64,000 bases of DNA from Euptelea pleiosperma (Eukaryota > Streptophyta > Magnoliopsida > Ranunculales > Eupteleaceae). Each line of letters begins with the position of its first letter. Within the stretch, counting starts at the first letter, position 1. The notes under the pieces were generated by a model that searched no databases, was not told the origin of the DNA, and saw only the letters and a list, made by a program, of their open reading frames with translations. Location: positions 12,141,464-12,205,463 of the forward strand of contig CM068548.1 in assembly GCA_035048495.1 (NCBI GenBank). The letters run 5' to 3'. Of this stretch, positions 10,736 to 22,500 are shown one piece after another. The translations under genes and the position numbers were made by a program.

Positions 10736-11780
10736 CTTGGTAGGACTGTCGCTGGAGCGGGTTCAGATTTGATCGGGGCAATCCCGAACTGATCCAATAA
10801 TTTATTGCATCATGTTCTCAGATCCAGTCCCAATCCAAATACAATCCACCATTTATTGTGTGGTCGTGAGTGTGAATAAATCCTGCTATCTAATGTGGAT
10901 CATGTTTGATGACCTAATATTTTGGTGATAACCATCTCCTCCACCGTCAATTGAATTAGCAAGTGAAGGTTCTTTAGAGCGGCCCAAGTATAAACCAAAG
11001 GCAGCTTGTCCGATAAGGATATCCCATTTTTTTGGTTTTGAGCATTATAACAAGAAAAAAGTCGTTCCCGTTATAGCACCTGTTTTTAAAAACCATGGAT
11101 GGATCTTCATCGCCATCCTCATTAGTCCAAACAGTTCTCGGATAGGGAAAGACAATAAGGCTCTCTTTTCTAGCCATTGGCTTTCGGCACCAGAACATAT
11201 GCTTAGAATCAACGGCTAGAAATCAGCCAATGAAAACTGCACAAATCGAACGAATATAACACAAGCTAATTTTTGGTGTCCAAGTCCAAGAGATGGGCCA
11301 GACATTCACGAGTGCAACATCCACACAGTATAGGCAAACGAAACTAAGAACGATTCAAAGCCAGCTCACTATTTTGAAACTTTAATTTGGTCTCAGCATA
11401 AGCTTTCTTCCATTAATAGAAAACAAATAATCAAAAGAAGGTAATGCACCCCCCACCATTAAACAAAAGTGATCAAGCTTACAAATGATCCTCCAACAGA
11501 GCCAAACCAAGAAATATTAAAACCCTACTATTATTCTCCAAATTGTGTTTAAAACAATTGAAATTCAGACCATCCTAGACAATTAACAGACCGAATCCAA
11601 ACCCGACACCAGAACAAATGAGCAGCGCTCTCATAAAAGAACAAACTCTCTCCAAAATAAAATTTAGAGAGAGCATCACCAATCCAAAGGACTGACCTGA
11701 TCGACTTGACACCAATTCCTTCCACATCCCAACCCACTTCATTGATTCAATATATAATGAGTATAATGAACCAAAACCCC

Positions 11781-14700
11781 TTACTTATCTCCATCTGGTT
11801 TTGCCTGCTGCTCATTTCCGTCCTCTTTTTTCTCCGTTTCAGAAGCAGGCACCTCTTCTTCTTCCTTGGCTTTTTCCTCCTCTTTGGTTTCCCCTACACT
11901 CAAATTCTCTAGAAGATCAGCAGCTGCTGCAGCCTCTTCATTCTCCCCTACACCCAAATTCCCTTGAGCTTCAGCAACCTCTTCGACCATTTCCTTGAAT
12001 GTTTTGCAGTCTGAGACAGAAAATTAGAATCAATAAAACGGATATTGTGGGCATGTTATGAAGTGATGTGATGACATTTATGCAAGACCCTCCTCCTGTT
12101 TCCTTTTTCATATGAAATGCAATACAACATGGTTATTATTGTTACCTAGACGGTATTATCCAATTATTTCTTTTAATGACCTATAGATAAAGAAAATGTC
12201 ATTGGTAAAACTGAACAAAAAAGAGCTCAAAGTTAACCTGTGAAAAATGCTAGAGGTAGTTTTTGTCTTTTACGGTGTTGCATCTGTGCAACGCCATAAC
12301 GGCAGTACTTGTTAGCATTTCACGGGGGGGCAAAAAAAGTCATTCAATTCTTTTAATAGGTTTATTTTTATGTAAAATCAATATGACGGCAATTTATCAA
12401 TCAACGATCATCAAGTTGATTACAGAACTGCCATTGCCAAATTAACACAGAATACCAAGCAAAAGACAATTTTAGTGAACTCTCATCTATTCCATTGGTA
12501 AGTCAAAGAGAAGCCAACTTTGTCGAGACAGATTTTTAGCCTCTTCAACATTTCTAGTGATTACAAAATTGCAATTATTGTCAACTTGCAGTTTATATCA
12601 ATTACAAAAAACTAATTTGCAAGTCAAATGCAGCCACTTGTCATGTAATCGTGCCATTAAAAGAATAAGTGGCGCAAATTAAACAGAAAATGATAACAAT
12701 ATTATGTACAGCATGAATAACACACACACCCCGCATGTGTCTACATACCTACATAGCCATAAGCTAAAAAAATTGGGTCAGGCAATTCCTGAAAACAGAG
12801 ATGGGAGTCGGGACTGATCATTCATTATTAAGGACTTTAAATCATCAGAAAAAAATATTAAGAATCTCATGCAAACTTAGGAGATCGTTGTGGAAATCAA
12901 CGCAACATGACTACAAAGTTTTTCACCTGTTTAGCAAATGTTGGAACCACTTGAGTAATTTCAGTCCCTAAGCTGTTTGGACTTTTGGATAATGTCTCCA
13001 ACATTTTGGAGGTGCAAGAGATCAACTGAACTACAGCCAAAAAAACCAGAGTAATCCCCGTATGAGGGTTTGGGAGCATGGATAATTGGTACTTTGGTGA
13101 AAAAACAAACCCTGCTTTCAATAACCTCCATATAGGGCTGGACTTGTATTGCTAATACCATCTAGAGGTTTGATTAGATAACAATTCTATCCTTCCAACT
13201 GCTCATTACCTTAGGGGGCAGACCTGAGAAGTTGTGAAATGGAAGAACACTACATGTAGGTAACTACTTGGATACAGATTAAGGAGTTAGTCAACATAAC
13301 ATCTGCAAGTGGAAGGGCTCAATTAGGTAAATACTGGTGTCATGTCCTCATCAAGAAATTAGAGGATTTTTGTGGCCCAGAGAAAGTCTTTTCATGTCAA
13401 TTCTCGCTTAGTAATGTGACGTCATTTTTGCACATTTGATATTTGCACTACTCTTCATGACATTAAAATCTAGTGGTAAGTGGAATGGACAACAATAATT
13501 GGCCTCGCAAGGATTAGAAATACCTATCATGTAAACTCGAGATTGTTGATAGAATATGTTGATATCTACGTATGGCGTATCTTCACACGATCTGCAGCCT
13601 TGTATAAAAGGACATGGGATCTATCACCCTGACTGCCTAGAGACATGCTAGCACAACAGTCGGCTGTTTTCGAATGTGATTGATTCGCCCTAGTAGGATT
13701 CACGAGATATTGATTGGAAGAAACCACAGACAACCCATAAGAAATCAAGATTACTTTATCAGTTGATCTTATCTTCTACTAGGGCTACTCTTGTATTCCC
13801 TCAGATGAATTCATTTCTGATTGTCTACCTAGTCTTTCCAGTCATCATCTCAACATCCTCATATCTGCTACATTGATTCTACAAACATGTCATTTCTTGG
13901 TTAGGCAACATCTGTTCCATAAAGCATAGCCAGCTGTAACAAGGACAGCACTTATAGGATTTTTTGCCATGTTACATTGACACAAAATACATGTGTCAAC
14001 ATATCCTGAAAGTGATATGATGATTCCTAAATTTCTTTATTAAATAAATGATTTCTCAAAGAGGGTTGGTGTGTTCATCCTCCATACAGTACTTTGTTAA
14101 ATAAATGATTTCTGAGTGACAATGTGTTGTGGACCCACCTATGACACGTGGTGAGGAGAGGGCTACTGGAAATAAAATCAATCTGGTGGGAAGAGTGACA
14201 CATAAAGCCAATAAGTGGCAGTATATACTAACAGTAGGGGCTTCTGCATCCAAATATTGTTCTCCAATTTATATATAGAACTACAGATCAATGATCTAAG
14301 GGCAATCAAGAGAAAAAGTGATTTTGAAAAAAAAAAGTTCGAAAGAACAAAAGATTTTTGAGAAACCTTAGTTTCATTATTCTATTTCAGGAGATTAGAA
14401 TTGATCGTAGAAGCCTCGTTCCATAGCATGAAGACAGATTATCTACATCCAGATAAATATGCCTTTGTTCTTGTTACTGTCAAGTCTTGTTGACCTAACT
14501 TTAGGGCAGCTAACACACTCTTTTTTGACATATTAAACTTATTCTTGAGATTCATTGACCTTTGTGGTTCTCTTTGAAGGGGTCAACCCTTAATTCCTTT
14601 CGCATGATCAGAACCTTATTGTTTTGCTTTTTCTGTCTTGCTGGGGTTGATCAATTTCAACAAGGGCCAACACATTCGAAGCTTACCTCACTCTTGTTGA

Positions 14701-17111
14701 ACAATAGCAAGGCCCAAGGGCCATGCAACTTCAATCTCAAGCACAACAAGCCCATGCTATTGAGGTTGCCTATGATTTAACCAAGTGAGAGTAGTTGCTA
14801 AGATTGCAGCACAGCCTAAGGGCCATGCAACATCAATTCTAAGCCCAATGGAAAAATAGAATCAAGGCTACACGACTATCAGCCCATCATATGATAAACC
14901 CAAAATGCAACGTGACATAACAACCATGTCTTGCATGTCACAAGAGCCCTGTGGTATTTGGAGCATAACCCGTAGACCTGGAACAGTTTTGTGCATGATG
15001 CAATCTGAAAGCACAAATCATAGCCGAAAGCACAAATCATAGCCCAAATGCTGTGCAGCATATGTCTGTAACCTAAATGGCAAGTTACCACAACAAAATG
15101 TCCCTTTTGGTTTGAAAAAATTGTTACACAACCTTGGCCCCTTTTGGTTTGAAAAAAATGTTACACAACCTTGGCAGTTGTGGAATGGTGAAATAGGTCT
15201 TAATGATCTCACCTCAAGAGGGTTTCAATCCACACCTAGAGGGCTCATATTTTACAAGAGATGCTTACTTATAAATCAGATCATCTTAGAGCTCGTCAGG
15301 AAGTACTTGGTACAACAATTATTGGAGGAACACAATACCTAACTCCATTCCAATACAATAAAGAAAAATATAAAATAGGGTTATAACCTATGTTACAAGG
15401 ACTCTTCTAAATGGGGAAGTACCCGTGTCAGGCACATGCTGGAATCCGACACGACACGGATTCGGGTGCAATGGTTCTAAATTTTGTTTTGTTTACTTTC
15501 TTTGCTTACTCGCTTCTCTCTCTCTATCTATCCCTCCCCCACAAAAAGGAATTGGTGGATCCAACTCATGTGTACTATGGGCCACATAAGAGTTCGCACT
15601 ACAAAATGACAAGTTTTAGTAAGGATACAACTCAACTTCAGCAAGAGTCCCAACAGCATCACTCCTAAAGTAAAATTTATAGTCTTAGTTACTTTTATGC
15701 TTATTTAACTTATTTTTCCACATGGTATTTTGTTTCTAATTTTTGTAAAATAGATAATTATTTTTTAGAACTTTTTAATTTTTTTTTTAAATGAGGCTTA
15801 CACCTCAGTACTACCTTGCCATTTTGAGGCAAATTGCTTTTTACACCTTGATCCTACCAAACGGGCTCTAATGGGATACCAAATACATTCACAAAGTTAT
15901 GGACTCTTGAAAACATCTATTCAGGTTAATTCACAAAAAGAAGTAACAAATCAGTAGCTGGAGTGCATTCAAATAAGTTGGTTCATTGACTTTCAAAAAC
16001 TTAATCCTAGGTGTTAAGCTTCATAAAAGTGATATTCAGATCATGAGATAAGCACAATAACAATCAACCAACGTCTAATCTGTGTAAAACCTACCTAGAG
16101 AAACAGCATAGAAGAATCACAAATTTGGGTCGGATCTAAGTTGTGCATATATACTATTTGTTCACAGAGAAGTACTGTATCTTAATTATTTGTAAGCAAA
16201 GAGCCTCAATGCACATTAGCTGATAAGCAATGTTTCCACGTCCAACTGCAACCTAAAAAGACTTACAAAAGCAAATAAATATCTTAGTAAAGTATAGCAA
16301 GATTAAACCAAGCAATCGACAAGATAAACTTAAAAACAACTTAACCTCACAAACAGCTAAGCCGACATTATTCTGATTTATAACATTAGAGTTAATATAT
16401 CAAAAAAATATAATGGAAACCAAATAGAAAGATCAACAGACAACACTACTAGCAGTGAGGCTTAAATAAAATCAATCACCAATACTCACTCTCGATCGAC
16501 GCAAAGCGAATACAAAAAAGCTCCTCCTTCAACTCCCCATCGGAAAAATCAGTTGCGTGCCAAACACATGACTTATCATTCCCGGCATGTTCTTGTATCG
16601 AAATCGATGGAAGCACTGCAAACAAACACATATTATAGCAGCAACAAAAGCGACTTAAATCACATCGCACGGATTCAAAATCCATAAAATCAATCCATAC
16701 CTAGATGGTTGGCACAGATCTTGAGCGTCTTAGATTGGCGCATAACCAACCGAACCTTCTCAGTTTCTCTGTGCTTGAGAAGCTTCAAAGTTCCCACACC
16801 TCTCTCCTTCCATTGATTTCCTTCCTTATCAAATCGGTAAAGCTTCGCTTTTCTACACATGCACACACACGATTCATCAATCGATCGATCAACGAAACCA
16901 GGGTCAAAGCAATCGAGTAACCCTAGAAAACTAGGGTTCGATTCATTACTTACAGATCGAGAAGAACGTCTTCGTCTTCCTCACCAGTTGCAACGGCAAC
17001 CGCTTCGAGCCTAACGATAGGAGCTACCTCTGCTCCTGTGTCTTCCTCTTCACCTGCTGCGGTCCCTGAGGCTTCTTCGTCCTCTCTGTGCTCGGGCTCG
17101 TTACTTGCCAT
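11781..17111 (-). CDS. RANBP1: Ran-binding protein 1 (RanBP1 type)
   Basis: Binds Ran-GTP and assists RanGAP in hydrolysing GTP after nuclear export, at the cytoplasmic side of the nuclear pore. Four minus-strand exons join in frame: 17111-16954, 16852-16701, 16615-16490, 12010-11781, giving 221 aa, a normal plant RanBP1 length. The RanBD1 domain spans about residues 31-165 and includes '[16 protein letters not shown]', '[18 protein letters not shown]', '[19 protein letters not shown]' and 'ENCKTF'. The N-terminus is acidic, and the C-terminal tail after the domain is rich in E, K and A, as in plant homologues. All introns are GT-AG. The last intron (12011-16489) is unusually long, about 4.5 kb. 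The start ATG at 17111 is the first in the family-like frame (MASNEPEH). A truncated relic of its 3' end is at 8758-8955. Confidence 0.93.
12011..16489 (-). other. RanBP1 intron 3 (4.5 kb), repeat content
   Basis: No exon of another gene is recognised on either strand. It contains small direct repeats. 'GAAAGCACAAATCATAGCC' occurs twice in tandem at about 15006-15045. A 35-base unit beginning 'CCCTTTTGGTTTGAAAAAA' occurs twice at about 15102-15174. The related stretches 'CAAGGGCCATGCAAC' and 'CAAATGATTTCT' are each repeated nearby. The stretch at 15395-15500 is a dispersed repeat also found at 49630-49720. Confidence 0.7.
15395..15500. repeat. Dispersed repeat shared with 49630-49720
   Basis: 'GGACTCTTCTAAATGGGGAA', 'GTACCCGTGTCAG', 'GACACGGATTCGGGTG' and 'AAATTTTGTTTTGTTTACTT' match, with changes, 'GGATTCTTCTAAATTGGCGA', 'GTACCCTTGTCAG', 'ATACGTATTCTGGTGTG' and 'AAATTCTGTTTTATTTTTTC' at 49630-49730. 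Type unknown. Confidence 0.5.
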
Positions 17112-17440
17112 GGCGAGGGAGAGGTAGAGAGTTCAGTTAATTCGGCTCGTCAGGAGATGTAGTAGAGGGAAGTAAAGTGGGTTTTTGCTTGGGGCGGGGG
17201 AGAAGAATGATAGTAGGGTTTTTTATTGGAGGCAGTATTAGTAGGGTTTTTAATTGGGAGGCAGTATTTGCATCGTCCCTATTGCCCATCATTCTTATCG
17301 TCGTCCCTATACCCATACCGCTTTAAGTCCTTAGGATTCACACGATATAAATTTCATGACCATCCAACGGTCTAAACATAGAAACAAGAGTACTACAGTG
17401 TCAGGCTCAGGATGATACTATCTTGCGTTTCTATTGTGGA
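17112..17440 (-). promoter_or_regulatory. RanBP1 5' leader and promoter region
   Basis: The bases just upstream of the RanBP1 ATG read GAGAGG-rich and then AT-rich DNA on the plus strand. A short duplication is visible: 'GTAGGGTTTTTTATTGGAGG' at about 17214 and 'GTAGGGTTTTTAATTGGGAG' at about 17241, each followed by 'GCAGTATT'. I see no clear TATA box, which is common for housekeeping genes. Confidence 0.35.
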
Positions 17441-17460
17441 AAACCTTTTGGTTTTTAGAA

Positions 17461-18107
17461 GGGTGGCTCTACGGGCACCCACCTCTTTAAGCCGGGCACC
17501 CACAAAATAAATCAATTTTTGATGACCAAATTGCCCTTTCTCATCCCTTTACAGTTTTGTTTGGGTACCCACACTCCAAAAACGACGAAGCTCTCTCTCT
17601 CTCTCTCTCATTTTCTCTTCCTCTTCTTGATGGTGATGGTAGAGTGGTGGTGGTGGCGGCGATGGTGGTGGTGATCGATGGTGGAGTTGGTGATGGTAGT
17701 GGTGGTGGTGTTGTATTTGTGGTGTTGGTGGTGGTGGTGGAGTTGATGGTAGTGGTGTTGGAGTGGTGGTGATGATAGAGTGGTGGTGGTGTTGATGGTG
17801 GAGTTGATAGTAGTGGTGGTTGTGGAGTTAGTGGTGGTGGTGGTAGAGTGATAGTAGAGTGGTGGTGGAGTGGTAGTTTGGAGCACCCCATACTCCGACA
17901 AATGGATGGACAATATGTGGCAAGCCCGTATTTTTTATTTATTTTTTGCCTCCACGGCCATAAACTACTGTGGCCACCATGGCACCCACAGCCAGGAGTC
18001 CAAGTCAAAATTTTATTTTTTTTTATTTTAATGTGGGTGCCCAAACAAGGGCCCTCTAATTGGTGTGGGTGCTCTGCCGAAAGAGGTGGGCGCCTGTAGA
18101 GTGACCC
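17461..18107. mobile_element. Non-autonomous Mutator-like element with (GTG)n core
   Basis: The terminal inverted repeats are GGGTGGCTCTACGGGCACCC at the left end and, reading inward from the right, GGGTCACTCTACAGGCGCCC. Both are followed by CACCTCTTT. The element is flanked by the exact 9-bp target-site duplication TTTTTAGAA (17452-17460 and 18108-18116), as made by Mutator-like transposases. The centre (about 17640-17880) is a long run of GTG/GTGGTGATG repeats with a (CT)n tract before it. Long open frames there are repeat artefacts, not genes. No transposase is present. Confidence 0.9.
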
Positions 18108-18119
18108 TTTTTAGAAGGG

Positions 18120-18200
18120 TTGGGTTCCGGTGACCAACATCATGGTGTACCCCCATAGAAGATGAATCAATGGCTGGTTTTTGGTGAAAACCTTTTGGAA
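18120..18200. mobile_element. MITE family B fragment
   Basis: 'GAAGATGAATCAATGGCTGG' and 'TTTTTGGTGA' match the left arm of family B as seen at 850-900 and 50275-50320. It is cut off by the SINE insertion that follows. Confidence 0.4.
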
Positions 18201-18211
18201 TTGGCTCAGGC

Positions 18212-18339
18212 AAGGTGTCAGCTTGCTCAGTTGGTAAAGCTTGAGGGTGATGATACCATAGACCTGGGTTCAAAACTTGCCTTCACCGAGTTACTGGTCT
18301 CCTTCAAAATAGGCTTAACTACCAAAAAAAAAAAAAAAT
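18212..18339 (+). mobile_element. tRNA-derived SINE with poly(A) tail
   Basis: Has a pol III A box-like 'GCTCAGTTGGTAAAGC' and, about 35 bases on, a B box-like 'GGGTTCAAAAC'. A short body follows and then an A-rich tail of about 15 bases. It is flanked by the exact 11-bp duplication TTGGCTCAGGC at 18201-18211 and 18340-18350. Small size, internal promoter, A-tail and direct flanking repeats together identify a SINE and give its borders. Confidence 0.85.
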
Positions 18340-18369
18340 TTGGCTCAGGCTTCGGTTATAGGACACAAT

Positions 18370-18660
18370 ATGAGCAACGTGGCACACTCTTAGAGGACTG
18401 TGACCGTATGGATGTTTGGCCAATCCCTACGTGGACCTACAAACCAAAAATCAACCTGATTAGTGATTTATAAGTGTTGGATTGGACTTATTTTCATGGG
18501 TTAATCTCAACTGTGGGAATTTGAGTAGTATTTGAGGTACAGAGATCCAACGCCTAGAAATCAATAATCAAACTGATTTTTGTTTTGTAGGTCCATCTAG
18601 GGATTGGCCAAACATCCATACGGTCAGAGTCCTCTAAGATTGTGCCACGTGGCTAATATC
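18370..18660. mobile_element. MITE family A copy
   Basis: Left arm: 'GCAACGTGGCACACTCTTAG', 'GATGTTTGGCCAATCCCTA', 'AAAAATCAACCTGATTAG'. Right arm: 'CAAACTGATTTTTG', 'GGCCAAACATCCATACGG', 'GTGCCACGTGGC'. Both arms end in an ACGTG core. No gene is seen between here and 18880. Confidence 0.75.
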
Positions 18661-18879
18661 ATTAATCATCACCTCATAGTCTAGAAACATAAAGATATCA
18701 CTTCCCGATTGTGACAGCCTGACCATGGGTTCAAAAACACATATAATGTTTGACATGTGCTCTTGATAATCTTCCTGATGTGGACTTCCATTCTCCGATT
18801 ACCTACCCCTCTAGCATTCCAATATAAAACTCTCATCGAGAAATAATTAACTACCCAATCGGGGATACAACCAAATCCA

Positions 18880-20640
18880 AAGCTACATCCCTACAGAATA
18901 AAGCCAAACATTCCAATTTGAAGCCACCCACAAGTCACGCCAGATTTCCAAACTCAAGTATCCGAACCAGCCCACAAGGAAGCTAACAAACCAGCATCCA
19001 AACACTTGAGACCAACAGCTCAAGAAATCACAATGAAAAACACCTCTCGACGCATCCTCACAACCTAGTAAGCCAAGACAGGGCAGCCTGTCAAACCCCA
19101 AGGCCCAAAGCACTCCCAAAGCCATTTGATTCATTTTACCAACTTGATTTTTGATAAATCCGTGGATCTAGAAATTCATTTCGGACAATTGAACCTTTTC
19201 AAACTATTTCTTTTTAAGAAAAAGATTTGTGTGAGTCAACCAATAGCTCCCAATACCAAGCCGTAAGGGATAACAAATACCACCTCTCGACACATCCTCA
19301 CAACCTAGTAAGCAAGACAAAGCAGCCTGTCAAACCCCAAGGTCCAAAGCACTCCCAGAGCCATTTGACTCTTTTTACCAACTTGATTTTTGATAAATAT
19401 GTGGATCTAAAAATTCATTTCGGACAATTGAACCTTTTCAAACTGTTTCTTTTTAAGAAAAAGATTTGTGTGAGTCAACCAATAGCTCCCAATACCGAGC
19501 CGTAAGGAATAGCAAACACCACCTCTCGACGCATCCTCACAACCTAGTAAGCCAAGACAAAGCAGCCTGTCAAACCCCAGGGCCCAAAGCACTCCCAGAG
19601 CCATTTGACTCTTTTTACCAACTTGATTTTTGATAAATATGTGGATCTAGAAATTCATTTCGGGCAATTGAACCTTTTCAAACTGTTTCTTTTTAAGAAA
19701 AAGATTTGTGTGAGTCAACCAATAGCTCCCAATACCAAGTCGTAAGGGATAGCAAACACCCCACCAGCCCATACCTGAACACACAACTCCCAATCAAACA
19801 TGACAAAACAAACCGAAAAAAAAAAAAGAAGACTCCACAACCAAACCAAGGCAGCAAACCAGCTAGCAACTAGAATATCCACAATCATACCTGCATAATA
19901 CTAAAAGCTCAAACCCACCGCAAAGCACCGCCAGGAACTCACAACACCCAATCTGACTAAAATCACATCAACTTGCCAAAACCAAACATATTCTATTCAA
20001 TCCATAAACACACATGAAATTAAAGTACTAAAAGAACATACCCAACTAGAGCCCAAGGGAAACCAAGCTCTAGATATCTTGAGGCCTAACCTCCTTGCCC
20101 CTATTCCATGTCGTAGGGGGAGAGGTTTGATGTAGATCATCATTCTTAAGCTTCTTCGTAAAAACAGTCCAGCCAACCTAGTTTTATGCTTCAAACTGCT
20201 CACCCCATTCCTAGAGTTTCTTAGCTTCATTGGTAACTTCCACCTGATCCAATTGAATTCCTTCCACTAAATCAGCAACATGCACAAGTATCTCAGGCAC
20301 CACAAGAGTTCCTAGAACTTCAACATCTTGCAATTGAGTCTCAGGAACTACTGAACTTTCTTGAGATTTGGCATGCTCAATAGTCTCATACTCCTCAAAT
20401 ACAACTGCAACATTCACATTTGTCTGCCGAATCTCCATCAATCTCCTCCAAATCGTCCTTGTATTCCTCAGAGGTAACTGTACCAACTTGATCCTCAAAG
20501 ATATTCTTGTCCAAGGAGCCTACAGAACTTGTCATGGACTTAGGAACCAGAACTAGATCACCCACCTCAAGAGCTTGCATACCTTCTTGAATTATAGGGT
20601 GCCCCTCTTATTGGATTGACCCTTCTCAAAATTCACCTTC
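18880..20640 (-). mobile_element. Probable retroelement remnant containing a tandem array
   Basis: The minus strand from 20640 to 20000 is mostly open in overlapping frames (for example 'VGDLVLVPKS', 'EVLGTLVVPEILV'), and further down come cysteine/tryptophan-rich frames repeated with the 240-bp units. The look is of a decayed non-LTR retroelement (gag-like ORF and the spacer to the RT ORF), but no RT or zinc knuckle can be read. Assignment is weak. Confidence 0.3.
19041..19759. repeat. Three tandem copies of a 240-bp unit
   Basis: Units start at 'CACCTCTCGACGCATCCTCA' (19041), its variant at 19281, and again at 19520; lengths are 240, 239 and 240. Each carries 'CAGCCTGTCAAACCCCA', 'TTTTTACCAACTTGATTTTT', 'GAACCTTTTCAAACT' and 'CAACCAATAGCTCCCAATAC'. 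Units differ at only a few positions, so the expansion is recent compared with the degraded surroundings. Confidence 0.9.
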
Positions 20641-20649
20641 TTTGTGTTC

Positions 20650-22174
20650 TTTTTCTTTTTTCATCTTGCCATCTTGATTGTGCATGAATTAATTATATGT
20701 TGCATAAATTAACCTAATCTACAACTTCGTTAGATTTATAGTGTTTTACTAATTAAAAATATAAAAAATTATTTAAGTGTTTAATATTTTATAATGTTTT
20801 AAGGGCTATAATTTATAATGTTGTACTTTCAAGCTAAGTCAAGTGTTGTGAGTTGTGATAACTGGCAAATGTAATGGTTAACTTTATTTAGTTCAATAAC
20901 AAAATAGGATTCATGTTGCTAACCCCAAATATTTGAGGCATGGGTTGTGACCTTCCTACGTGTATTTGAAGGTACATTTCGATGGAATTAACTAAATTTG
21001 AAAAATATTTGGTGGTTATAACCATTTTCATTTGTTATTATGATTATTCTTAATAGTTAAACCATTAGTTATCGACCCCAGTATGTTATAGAACGTTATA
21101 GTCATTCATTTCCACACTACTTATTGTTGTATATTATGGTTTGATGGTTTACGAGTTTGGTTCTATGCTTCTTTTATTATTTTTTAAACTTTTCACAACA
21201 TTTCCTTCATTTCTACGTTTGTTGAAATATTTGCACAAAATATTTTTATTTTGTCGAAATAAATTTAAAATCAAAATTTAATAACTTGGTTGAAACATAG
21301 TATGGATTATAAAATATCAGAACGTTTTTGTCACTTGGACAATAATTAAATTATTGTATACAATAAAAATCGTCACATTTTGCACTAAAAAGGAATATTT
21401 GACATACCCCCATGTTACCTTTGAAATCTGATAAACCCTCCCACAATTTGTAAAAAGTTGACTTATCCCCCATGAGTCCGTCTATCGTCTACAACTGTTG
21501 TTGACCCAAATTGACTAATAATAGTTTTTTGAAAAGAATGAAAATACCCATTTTTTTTTCGACATTATAATTAGAATATGTGGGTTTGGGTCGAAACCCT
21601 AATCCCAAATCAAATGGCTGTGGTGGTCGGGTGGCCATGAGACTCTGATAGGTTGGCAGCCAGCACCGATGACCAACCTACCAAAGTCTCTTGGCCAGCC
21701 AAACAACACTCCAATGAGCATCTTTATTATACTCTTTTTTATTATTTAAATATATATTCTACTATATAAAGAGAGAATGCCCTTCTTGCATTAAAAACAG
21801 ATGAAATCTCAAAATTGTCCATACTTTGTCCAAAATGCCTTTTTATGTTTGTTTAATATTTTTAAGTTTTAAAATTTTAAGGGTACTTTATACTTTATCT
21901 ACTTTTTTAGTCTTTATGAGCAGTTGACGTCAGTACATTGCATCTCATTCAATATAAAAATAAAATAAAAAATCATTATGCTTAATATAACTCTCAAATT
22001 TCTTAAATTGACAAACATCGCTTCTTTCATTTTTGAAATTTCTTAATTTATAGGGGTGCTTTGGTCATTCAATATTTTCACATTTCAGCCCATCTATAAA
22101 ACATTTATTGAGCCCCCACATGAAACATAACGTTGTCGCTGAAAAAAAATTAGACGATGGTGCCCATCATTAAA
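20650..22174. other. Repeat-rich intergenic DNA, no gene seen
   Basis: AT-rich DNA without recognised coding sequence on either strand. From about 21395 ('GACATACCCCCATGTTACCT') a pairing with the reverse complement of about 23080-23155 ('ACATGGTAAAATTG' preceded by 'TCAAATTTCAAAGATA') suggests that 21395-23155 is one decayed inverted-repeat element holding the family A copies. That is tentative. Confidence 0.4.
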
Positions 22175-22500
22175 GTTGATGATGGACCCACAGTGTGAGC
22201 CACATGGCACACTATTAGAGGTTACTGACCGTATGGATGTTTGAGCCATCCCTAGGTAAACTTATATGACAAAAATAGGCATGACTAGTGATTTCTAACC
22301 TTTGAATTTGAGTAACCAAAGTAATCTAGAAATCCACTGTTGAAAAATAATCCATGAAAAGGACTCTAATCCAACGGATATAATTTTATAATAAGGATGC
22401 ATTTTGGTATGTACGTCCAACTATGGATGGGCAAAACATCTATACGATCAATGGTTTCTAAGAGTGTGCCATGTGGCTCATAATATGGTCCATCATCAAC
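22175..22500. mobile_element. MITE family A copy
   Basis: Ends pair as GTTGATGATGGACC at left and GGTCCATCATCAAC at right, followed inward by the ACATGGCAC core and the 'GGATGTTTG' and 'AAATAGGCATGACTAGTG' blocks. A partial relative follows at about 22600-22810 (right arm 'CTACCTAGGGATGGGCGAGA'). Confidence 0.75.

Noticed and set aside
17541..18044. 167-aa minus-strand open frame rich in T, H and P
   Set aside because: It is the reverse reading of the GTG/GTGGTGATG array inside a Mutator-like MITE; composition is set by the repeat and it begins and ends within the element.
18225..18300. Possible tRNA gene
   Set aside because: A/B box-like motifs are present but the body does not close into a cloverleaf by eye, and the A-tail plus 11-bp TSD show a SINE.
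18162..18473. 103-aa open frame over the SINE
   Set aside because: The frame runs across a SINE, its A-tail (poly-K) and flanking MITE sequence.
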